Below are positions 49,713 through 56,605 of a stretch of DNA of 64,000 nt, in pieces. This DNA is from Streptacidiphilus jiangxiensis (GTDB lineage: Bacteria; Actinomycetota; Actinomycetes; Streptomycetales; Streptomycetaceae). The number at the start of each line of letters is the position of its first letter. Within the stretch, counting starts at the first letter, position 1. The notes beneath the pieces are model-generated. The model saw only the letters and a program-made list of their open reading frames with translations. It searched no databases and was not told the DNA's origin. The position numbers and the translations under genes are program-made. The DNA lies in assembly GCF_900109465.1 (NCBI RefSeq), contig NZ_FOAZ01000009.1, forward strand, positions 248,001-312,000, written 5' to 3'.

Positions 49713-49745
49713 GTCACTGCGACGTCACTGCGACGTCACTGCGAC
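49713..49745. repeat. Three perfect 11-base tandem repeats
   Basis: GTCACTGCGAC occurs three times head to tail (49713, 49724, 49735) between convergent genes; the last copy contains the stop codon of the minus-strand gene. Confidence 0.9.
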
Positions 49746-49999
49746 GCGGGGACGGGGGCGGCGCCCTCGTCCTCCGCCTCCGCAGCCTGGCGCAGCAGCA
49801 GGTGGGCGACGGCGCGCGCCTCGTCCGGGGTGAGCCCCGCCCAGGCGCGCGACCGCCCGCCGGGCTCCGGGCCGACGTCCAGCGTCACCCGCGCGTGGGC
49901 CCGCGAGCCCAGCGCCACCCGGAACTCGCCCACACGGATCCGCCGCCCGCACGCCGTCGTGAACTCCTGCCGCCGACTGCGGCCCACGCCCTCGTCCAT
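49736..49999 (-). CDS. Small conserved-looking hypothetical protein
   Basis: An 87-residue soluble protein: basic N-terminal half with beta pattern (FTTACGRRIRVGEFRVALGS; HARVTLDVG) and a helical C-terminal half (LTPDEARAVAHLLLRQAAEA EDEG). No family is recognised with certainty. The ATG at 49999 has GAGG close upstream; a GTG at 50008 is also in frame. Its stop lies in an 11-base tandem repeat. Confidence 0.55.
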   Translation of the reverse strand: MDEGVGRSRRQEFTTACGRRIRVGEFRVALGSRAHARVTLDVGPEPGGRSRAWAGLTPDEARAVAHLLLRQAAEAEDEGAAPVPASQ

Positions 50000-50152
50000 C
50001 GTCCTCACCTCACCGGGAACCCCTCGCGAACACCCGGATCAACCCCGGCCGGACCCCGCGCATTCCGGGGCGGGCCTCGGTCCGGCGGCCGCCGCGGACG
50101 GGCGTGGTCGGGCAGCCGCCGGCTGTCGGTGGCCGGTGTTACGTTCTGCGTC

Positions 50153-51679
50153 ATGACCGATCACGCACTACGGCTGCTTCGGCAGGACCGCCGCCTGGCG
50201 GAACTGGCGGCCTTCCCCTTCGATTTCGACCTGGACCGGGCCGTCCACGGCCATGTCGAGGAGGTCCGCCTCGCCTCGGGCGGGCCGCTGGAGACGGTGG
50301 CCGGGGACGACACCGGCGGTACGTACTTCGTGTGCGCGGACGGCTCCGTGCTCTACGCGGACTCCGAAGGCGCCGCGGGGATCATCGGCTCCAGCGTCGA
50401 CGAGGCCCTGGAGCTCGTGATCGGACTGCCCGGCTGGCGCGGGTACGCGCGTCTGTCGCCGGACGACGGCGAGGACAAGATCCTCACCTGTGTCGCGGAG
50501 GCCGAGGACGAGATCCGCGAGTACTACGGAATCGACGAGGAGCGGGCCGAGCTCCGCACGGCGATGGGCTTCCCGGAGCGCTCCCCGGCCGAGTTGGTGG
50601 GCAGGCTGCATGCCGCACTGCTGCGCACCGAGCCGGGCTACGTCCTGCTCAACGCGGACGAGGGGTGTGCCTACGAGCGGATCGGCCCGGCCGGCCCCCC
50701 GCTGTGGGAGCCGGTGCTCGCGGCGGGCCGCGCCGATCTCGCCCGGCTCCGGGACGGCGACCGTTCGGCCTGGCGGGACGTCGCCGAGGATCCGACGCGT
50801 CGCCGGATCACCCTGCGGGCAGCGCAGTTCGACCGGGCCGAGGGCGATCAGGAGTTGCTGCGTCATCTGCTGCGGCACGAGGCACGCTCGTCGATGACGG
50901 ACGAGCTGCGGCTCGCGGCCGTGCTGGTGGGGCTGCGCGGGGACACCGGGGACCTGCCCCTGTTGCTCGCGGTCCGGGAGACGGACTTCGACACCGCGTG
51001 CGGCCTGGGCGGCATGCCGGAACCGGGTGCGAGCGCGGACGAGTTGCAGCAGTGGGCGCGGGCGCTCGACGAGTCGATGTTCGGGACGGACCCGTCGGAC
51101 GAGCCGGTCTCCACATGGATCGATCTGGCGCGATGCCAGGGGATGACGGATCTCGCACGGGTGACGCTGATCCGCGAACTCGACAGCATCTCCATGGACC
51201 AGAGCAGACTCCGTCGCCCTGAGGCGCCCCGCACGTTGGACACGGCTCCGCTGAGCGGGCTCGCCCGGGACTTCCAGGAACTCGGCGATCTTCCCCAGGC
51301 GCTGCGCGCCCAGCGCCTGTACGCCGCCCTTCAGGACACGGCATGGGACCGGGCCTCGGCCCGGCACACCCTGGCCTGCCTGGAGCGGGAGGCGGGCCAA
51401 CTGCCCCAGGCGGTGGCGAGCCTCGCCGCCGTCCGCGGTGCCCTGTTCAACCCGGGCGACGACTCCCTGCGCCACTGGCAGCAGGTCAACCTCGGCCGCT
51501 TCATCGCCGAGGAGCACTACCGGCTCACCCTCGCCCTCGTGGACGCGTGTCGCCCCGAGGAGGCCCGTGCCCTCCTCGCGGCCGCGGATGCCGTCCTGGG
51601 TGAGCTCTCGGAGCACGCGGCCAACGGCATCCGCGAGCTCGCCGAGCGGACCGCTGCGCGGGTGCGGGAGGCCGGCTGA
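50153..51679 (+). CDS. Large hypothetical protein with helical repeat end
   Basis: A 508-residue soluble protein without a recognised family. Residues ~30-100 (GGTYFVCADGSVLYADSEG; DEALELVIGLPGWR) resemble SUKH/SMI1-type immunity or regulatory domains. Residues ~370-500 are helical with TPR-like repeats (LGDLPQALRAQRLYAALQDT; AGQLPQAVASLAAVRGALF; HYRLTLALVDACRPEEARAL). TACGTT (50140-50145) is seven bases before the ATG with no ribosome-binding site, suggesting a leaderless message. Similar proteins are common but uncharacterised in streptomycetes. Confidence 0.65.
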   Translation: MTDHALRLLRQDRRLAELAAFPFDFDLDRAVHGHVEEVRLASGGPLETVAGDDTGGTYFVCADGSVLYADSEGAAGIIGSSVDEALELVIGLPGWRGYARLSPDDGEDKILTCVAEAEDEIREYYGIDEERAELRTAMGFPERSPAELVGRLHAALLRTEPGYVLLNADEGCAYERIGPAGPPLWEPVLAAGRADLARLRDGDRSAWRDVAEDPTRRRITLRAAQFDRAEGDQELLRHLLRHEARSSMTDELRLAAVLVGLRGDTGDLPLLLAVRETDFDTACGLGGMPEPGASADELQQWARALDESMFGTDPSDEPVSTWIDLARCQGMTDLARVTLIRELDSISMDQSRLRRPEAPRTLDTAPLSGLARDFQELGDLPQALRAQRLYAALQDTAWDRASARHTLACLEREAGQLPQAVASLAAVRGALFNPGDDSLRHWQQVNLGRFIAEEHYRLTLALVDACRPEEARALLAAADAVLGELSEHAANGIRELAERTAARVREAG

Positions 51680-51794
51680 GACCGAAGCCGACCTGGACGG
51701 CATCCCTGCGTGTGCGGCTCTTGGCCGGGCCCCCGTCCCGGCGGTCACGGGGGATGGTGCCGCCGGGACGGGGAGTGCGGCGGGCGGGGAGCCG

Positions 51795-52049
51795 TCAGTC
51801 CTTCGCCGGCTCGATGGAGTCCAGCAGCGCGGTCAGGCGCTCCGCCGTGTCCTGGTTGACCCGCCCGAGCATGATCAGGGGTTTGTTGCCGAGTGGATGG
51901 TCGGCGTGCAGGGACGGCAGCGTGATGCCGTGGCGGCCGAGCGCGGCGCGCAGTTCGGTCGCCAGCGTCTCGCCGAGGCGATTGCCGTCGACGGGCCGTG
52001 GTGCGGGGGTGGCGCGCACGGAGGCGGCCTCGTCGGTGGGTGATGGCAT
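51795..52049 (-). CDS. Small hypothetical protein
   Basis: An 84-residue soluble protein (ETLATELRAALGRHGITLPS LHADHP ... NQDTAERLTALLDSI) with helix-loop-helix pattern and GAGGGG nine bases before its ATG at 52049. Proteins of this kind are frequent in streptomycetes next to regulators and have no known role. Confidence 0.6.
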   Translation of the reverse strand: MPSPTDEAASVRATPAPRPVDGNRLGETLATELRAALGRHGITLPSLHADHPLGNKPLIMLGRVNQDTAERLTALLDSIEPAKD

Positions 52050-52376
52050 GGGTGTGGAACCCCTCGGGTCGAGCGGTGGCGTGCGGTCTGCCGTGTCCAG
52101 AATGCCGCTGACCGGCGGCTATTGACATCAAGTCCAGCAGAGTTGGCATGTGCCATTCGGCCACGGACAGCGGGGGTGGCGAACCGGCGGCGATCCTTCG
52201 GGTCGTCGGGGTGATACCCCCGGCGGGCATGCACGGGGGGCGCCCGGGCGCAGAGATCCGCTCCCGCGTGCTCCCGGGCGGCGACCGGACGCCGGTTCCG
52301 GACCGCACGCTCGGGTATGCCGTGACCGGGCCGACCCGAGCGGGGCGGCCGTACGGCCTCGACGCGGGGAGTGGAC
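52050..52376. other. Divergent intergenic region
   Basis: About 320 bases between two small divergent genes. It contains a promoter-like TTGACA at 52122 and GC-rich sequence without further recognisable features. Confidence 0.45.
52122..52150 (+). promoter_or_regulatory. Promoter-like boxes
   Basis: TTGACA (52122-52127) with TGGCAT (52144-52149) 16 bases later; the -10 is weak. It would drive the plus-strand Cys-rich gene from a ~220-base leader. Confidence 0.35.
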
Positions 52377-52598
52377 ATGGACCAGCGTGAGACGAGCCGG
52401 CTGGAGCCGGTGGCGACGTTCTGCGGCAACTGCGACTGCGGCTGCCCGCAGCTCTTCGTCGACCCGAGCGCCCCCGCGGAGCGCCGGGTGGTGCTGACCG
52501 ACGACTTCGGCCAGCGGATCCAGATGAGCGCCGACCAGTTCGCCTCCTTGGTCGAGGAGGCGAAGGCGGGCCACCTCGACTCGGCCGCGAAGGCATAG
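52377..52598 (+). CDS. Small Cys-rich hypothetical protein
   Basis: A 73-residue protein with the motif CGNCDCGCPQLFVD near the N-terminus and a regular C-terminal part (VVLTDDFGQRIQMSADQFAS LVEEAK). The four close Cys residues could bind a metal or act in redox. It is a recurrent streptomycete hypothetical family. The ATG at 52377 has GGGGAG six bases upstream; a GTG at 52371 is in frame. Confidence 0.65.
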   Translation: MDQRETSRLEPVATFCGNCDCGCPQLFVDPSAPAERRVVLTDDFGQRIQMSADQFASLVEEAKAGHLDSAAKA

Positions 52599-52603
52599 CC
52601 GGA

Positions 52604-53593
52604 TCACGGCGTCAGCCGGTCGCCCAGGGCGCTGCGCCGGTAGAGGACCTGGCGTCCCTGCCGGGCCCGGGCGACCAGGCCGGTCGCGTGCAGCACCTGC
52701 AGGTGCTGGGAGACGGCACTCGGGGTGACCTCGAGGCGGCGGGCGAGCTCGACCGTGGGCAGCGGCTCCGCGAGAAGGACGAGCAGCCGGGCCCGCGGAG
52801 CGCCCAGCAGTGAGACGAGCGCCTCGGCCGCGGGCGGGGGAGTCGGCGCCCACAGCGTCGCCGTGCCGCGGCACGGGTAGACCAGCGACGGCGCCTCGTC
52901 CGGGCTGACGGGCGGCGCCGGCTTGTGGGCGAAGACCGACGGCATCAGCAGCAGTCCGCGCCCCGCGGCCGCGACACGGTGACGGCTGATCATCTGGCTG
53001 ATGTGCAGCACGCCGTCGTCCCAGCGCAGGTTCGGGTGCATGTCGGCGAAGAGCAGTCGGGCCCCGCCGGTGGCCAGCCGACGGGCGCGGTAGGTCATGT
53101 CGGCCTCGACCACGAGGCGGATCTGCGGCCAACCGGGGGCGACGGCGAGCTCCCAGTACTGCTGCAGAAGGTCGCAGACGGCGTCCCGGAGAGCCGCGAC
53201 GTGGCCTTCGTTCTCGGTGGCACCGGCACCGGTCCCGGCAGCGGCGAGCGCGGCGGGCAGCGGGTCCGGCGCGTGGGCCAGGACCAGGTCGTGGCGGACC
53301 CGGGCGGGGGGCGTGCGCCGCACCAGGGCGAGCTCGGCCTCGAAGGCGGGCGCGAACTGTGTCGGATTGGGCGTCAGGAAGTCCGGGATGGTACGCCTGC
53401 GCGCGACCAGCGACATCAGCAGCCCGGTGTCGATGCCGTCGAGTCGGCCGAGCACCGCTCTGCGCCAGGGCAGGTGCACCGCGGACAGGCCGGGGTCCTG
53501 CAGCACGCGCAGGCTCATCAGCGTCTCGTGCAAGGGCGAGACCGCGAACCTCGTGTCCGCCAGGTCCTCGACGCCGAGCTCGAAGCTGATCAT
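52604..53593 (-). CDS. ArsR-type regulator with DUF5937
   Basis: A 329-residue regulator: residues 1-~240 are a DUF5937-like domain (DTRFAVSPLHETLMSLRVLQ; ILFADMHPNLRWDDGVLHIS) and residues ~255-329 an ArsR winged helix (LPTVELARRLEVTPSAVSQH LQVLHATGLVARARQGRQVL YR). The ATG at 53593 has GGAG four bases upstream. Divergent from an MFS transporter 56 bases away, which it probably regulates. The ligand-sensing mode is unknown. Confidence 0.83.
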   Translation of the reverse strand: MISFELGVEDLADTRFAVSPLHETLMSLRVLQDPGLSAVHLPWRRAVLGRLDGIDTGLLMSLVARRRTIPDFLTPNPTQFAPAFEAELALVRRTPPARVRHDLVLAHAPDPLPAALAAAGTGAGATENEGHVAALRDAVCDLLQQYWELAVAPGWPQIRLVVEADMTYRARRLATGGARLLFADMHPNLRWDDGVLHISQMISRHRVAAAGRGLLLMPSVFAHKPAPPVSPDEAPSLVYPCRGTATLWAPTPPPAAEALVSLLGAPRARLLVLLAEPLPTVELARRLEVTPSAVSQHLQVLHATGLVARARQGRQVLYRRSALGDRLTP

Positions 53594-53649
53594 TAAGCTC
53601 CAGGCTACATCGATGGGCCGGTGCGCGGGGATGCCCTGCACTGGAACGC

Positions 53650-54876
53650 ATGACACAGACAGGACGGCCGAGCCGTCGCCTGACGCTCGTGCTCGCCGTG
53701 GTGTGCGGCGTGGCGGTGGGGAACGTCTACTTCCCGCAGGCCCTGACACCGGTCGCCGCGGCCTCGTTGCACGTCCCCGCCGACGCGGCTGCGCTCGCGG
53801 TGACGGCCACGCAGGTCGGCTACACGGTCGGCATCGTGCTGCTGGCGCCGCTCAGCGATCGGCTGCCGAACCGGTCCCTGTTGGTCGCCCTGCTCGTGCT
53901 CAGCGGTGCCGGTCTGGTGGCGGCAGGGTGCGCACCGGCGCTCCCCGTGCTGGTGGTCGCCGGCGGGCTCGTCGGGCTCACCTCCGTGGCCGCCCAGGTC
54001 GTCGGCCCGCTGGCGGCGTCGCTCACGGCGGCCGACCGCCAGGGATCGGTGATCGGCATCCTGCTCAGCGGCTCCACCGGCGGCATGCTGCTGGCGCGCG
54101 CCTTCAGCGGGACGCTCGGTCAGTGGCTGGGCTGGCGCGCTCCCTACCTCGTCGCGGCGGCGGCGACGCTGCTGCTGGCGGCCGTCGTCCGCCTGGCCGT
54201 GCCGCCGGGCGTGCCACCGGCGCGCGAGCCCTACCGGACACTGCTGACCGAGCCGCTGCGGCTGCTGCGCGCCGAGCCCTCCCTGCGTCACGCGAGCCTC
54301 AACCAGGCGGCCGTCTTCGGCGGTTTCTCGGCCGCCTGGACCGGCCTGGCCTTCCTGCTCACCGGTCCGTCCTACCGGCTCGGGGCCGCGTCCGTCGGTA
54401 CGTTCGCCCTCGTCGGCGCGGCGACGATGTGCTGCACCCCGTTCGTCGGCCGCCTCGTGGACCGCCGCGGGCCCGACGGGGTGAACCTGGTCTGCATCGT
54501 CGGCGTGCTCGCCTCCGCCGCGCTGCTCGTCGCCGGAACCGGGGGCGGCGCCGTGGGTTTGGCGGCACTGACCTTCGGCATGCTGCTCCTCGACGTCGCG
54601 ATGCAGTCGGGCATGGTGGCCAACCAGGCCCGGGTCTACGCCCTGCGCCCGAACGCCCGTGGCCGACTGAAGACCGCTTACATGACCTGCGCCTACAGCG
54701 GCGGAAGCGCCGGGAGTTGGCTCGGCGCGCAGCTGTGGGGCCGGGCCGGCTGGCCGGGCGTCTGCGCGCTGCTCGCCCTGCTGGCCGGGCTCGCCCTGAC
54801 CGGTCACCTGCTCGCCGTCCATCGCCGGAGCAGCGGTGCGGCCGAGGCGCCCGCCCCGGCGAACGGCCCGGCGTGA
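53650..54876 (+). CDS. MFS transporter (YnfM/AraJ-like)
   Basis: A 408-residue transporter with 12 helices. The first helix CGVAVGNVYFPQALTPVAAA is typical of the VGNVYYxQPL group of DHA1 exporters (YnfM-like), and GLTSVAAQVVGPLAASLTAA DRQG fits motif C/loop. Divergent from the ArsR/DUF5937 gene. The substrate is unknown. Its end is four bases from the convergent PQQ gene. Confidence 0.84.
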   Translation: MTQTGRPSRRLTLVLAVVCGVAVGNVYFPQALTPVAAASLHVPADAAALAVTATQVGYTVGIVLLAPLSDRLPNRSLLVALLVLSGAGLVAAGCAPALPVLVVAGGLVGLTSVAAQVVGPLAASLTAADRQGSVIGILLSGSTGGMLLARAFSGTLGQWLGWRAPYLVAAAATLLLAAVVRLAVPPGVPPAREPYRTLLTEPLRLLRAEPSLRHASLNQAAVFGGFSAAWTGLAFLLTGPSYRLGAASVGTFALVGAATMCCTPFVGRLVDRRGPDGVNLVCIVGVLASAALLVAGTGGGAVGLAALTFGMLLLDVAMQSGMVANQARVYALRPNARGRLKTAYMTCAYSGGSAGSWLGAQLWGRAGWPGVCALLALLAGLALTGHLLAVHRRSSGAAEAPAPANGPA

Positions 54877-54879
54877 GCC

Positions 54880-56520
54880 TCACTGCAGGGGCAGCACCAC
54901 CAGCGTGTTGCCCTGCAGCGCCGCGACCACGGTGGCGGCCGGGTCGTTGGCGATGTCCCACGGCTGGGTCGTCGTGCCTGGCTCGCTGTAGCTCCAGCGG
55001 TGCGAGCCGTCGGAGGTGGACAGCACCCAGAAGCCGTCCGTGCCCGAGGCGGCCGGGACGGCCAGGACGTCGGGGCCGCAGAGCGCGATCGCGCCGCCGT
55101 CGGTGCGCAGGGCGCCGGGCGAGGCGCGCCACAGGACCTTGCCGGTGGCCGCGTCGACCGCCATCACGGCGTTGGCCGGGCCGAGTTCGGTCGTGTAGAG
55201 GGTGCGGCCGTCGGGGGAGAGCAGGGAGTTGCCGAAGTGGTTGGCGGGCGTGCTGGGCTCGATCCCCCACCGTTTGGCACCCGTCCGGGCGTCCCAGGCG
55301 ACGGTCTTGCGGCGCGTGGTGAAGAACAGCCCGAGCGGCTCGGAGACGGCGTTGAACGCCACGCCCTTCGCGCCGATGCCCGGCTCGGAACCGATGTTGA
55401 CGTCCCACAGGGCCTTGCCGGTGGCGGGGTCGCGGCCCGTCACGTGGTCGGCGATGTCGACGCTGAACACCAGCGGCCCCTGGCCGGCGAGGTAGGTCGG
55501 CTGGACGACCGCCAGGGTGCCGAGGCCGGGCTGGTGCCACAACAGCTGGTTGGTCGTCGCGTCCCAGGCGGCGACCGTGGCCGGGGCGCTGTTGGCCAGC
55601 CCGTCCCCACCGGGGTTGTAGGTGCCCCAGGTGTAGACGGTGTTGCCGTTGGTGGCCTCCACGACCAGGACGTACACGCCGGTGCCCGGGCCGAGGTCGC
55701 CGCTCTTGCGACCGGTGGCCGGGTCCAGGACGAGGACGGTGCCCATCTCCTCGCGCATCACGACGTGGTTCCCGGCAACGTAGGCGTGTGTCACGTCGAG
55801 CGCCGCGACGCCGGGATACGTCCAGCTCAGGGTCCCCTTGGCCTGGTCGTACGCCTGCAGGTCGGCGATCTCGGTGGCGTCCTTGGTCACGTTGGCCTTG
55901 ACCAGTACCTTGCCCGCCGCCAGCACGGGCCGCTCCTGCGAGGCCCGGTTGAGGCTGATCCGCCACAGCGGCTGCGGCGCGGTCCCGGGCGCGTGGGACG
56001 CCGGGGGCGAGGCGACGGTGGAGGCGGTGGGCTCGGCGGGCCGCGAGGAGGTACCGGCCCCCGGCCAGCCGCTCGCCCTGCCGTGCCCGGAGCCCGTGCC
56101 GCCGCGGGTCAGCGCGTATCCGAGGGCGGTGCCGCCCGCGAGGACCACACCGGCCCCGATGCTCCACAGCAGGTGCCGTCGCCCGTGGTCGACGGCGGTC
56201 GGCTCCAGGCTGCCGCCGGTGGCGAGCGGGTCCGGGAGAGTGGGGTGCACCGGAGCGCCGGAGGCCCGCGCCGACTGCTGCGCGGGGATCCACCCGCCGG
56301 GCTGGGCGGTGGCCGCGGGTTCACCCGGGCCTTGGGACGGCCATCCCGTCGGGCCTTGGGACGGCTGCCCGGGCGGGCCCGGGGGCTGCTGCTGGTTCGG
56401 CCAGGACCATCTCGGTGCGGCGGGGGTCGCGGGTGGGCCCGTAGGGCTCGGCTGGGCAGGGGGATACGCGTCCGGCCCGGGTCGGGACGTGCCGAACTCG
56501 CCCCCGTGGTCTGGCTGCAC
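54880..56520 (-). CDS. Membrane-anchored PQQ-type beta-propeller protein
   Basis: A 546-residue protein with a Pro/Gln-rich cytoplasmic start (~110 residues; QQQPPGPPGQPSQGPTG), one membrane helix (HLLWSIGAGVVLAGGTALGY), a Ser/Thr/Pro linker and an extracellular PQQ-like propeller (~190-546; LQAYDQAKGTLSWTYPGV; VAAWDATTNQLLWHQPGLG; ATGKVLWRASPGALRTDG). I chose the GTG at 56520, with GGAAGAG directly upstream; the ATG at 56565 lies in a duplicated 16-base repeat. It follows the Ser/Thr kinase with the same layout 85 bases upstream, so it may be a kinase partner or duplicate of its sensor. Confidence 0.78.
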   Translation of the reverse strand: MQPDHGGEFGTSRPGPDAYPPAQPSPTGPPATPAAPRWSWPNQQQPPGPPGQPSQGPTGWPSQGPGEPAATAQPGGWIPAQQSARASGAPVHPTLPDPLATGGSLEPTAVDHGRRHLLWSIGAGVVLAGGTALGYALTRGGTGSGHGRASGWPGAGTSSRPAEPTASTVASPPASHAPGTAPQPLWRISLNRASQERPVLAAGKVLVKANVTKDATEIADLQAYDQAKGTLSWTYPGVAALDVTHAYVAGNHVVMREEMGTVLVLDPATGRKSGDLGPGTGVYVLVVEATNGNTVYTWGTYNPGGDGLANSAPATVAAWDATTNQLLWHQPGLGTLAVVQPTYLAGQGPLVFSVDIADHVTGRDPATGKALWDVNIGSEPGIGAKGVAFNAVSEPLGLFFTTRRKTVAWDARTGAKRWGIEPSTPANHFGNSLLSPDGRTLYTTELGPANAVMAVDAATGKVLWRASPGALRTDGGAIALCGPDVLAVPAASGTDGFWVLSTSDGSHRWSYSEPGTTTQPWDIANDPAATVVAALQGNTLVVLPLQ

Positions 56521-56540
56521 CTTCTCTTCCTTCCTCGTCA

Positions 56541-56572
56541 GTCGGTCATTCCGTCGGTCGGTCATTCCGTCG
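56541..56572. repeat. Perfect 16-base tandem duplication
   Basis: GTCGGTCATTCCGTCG is duplicated head to tail. Each copy contains an ATG for the minus strand, in different frames. More GTCGGTCCG-type units follow to 56610. Confidence 0.85.
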
Positions 56573-56605
56573 GCCGGTCCGTCCGTCGGTCCGTTCCTGG
56601 GTCCG

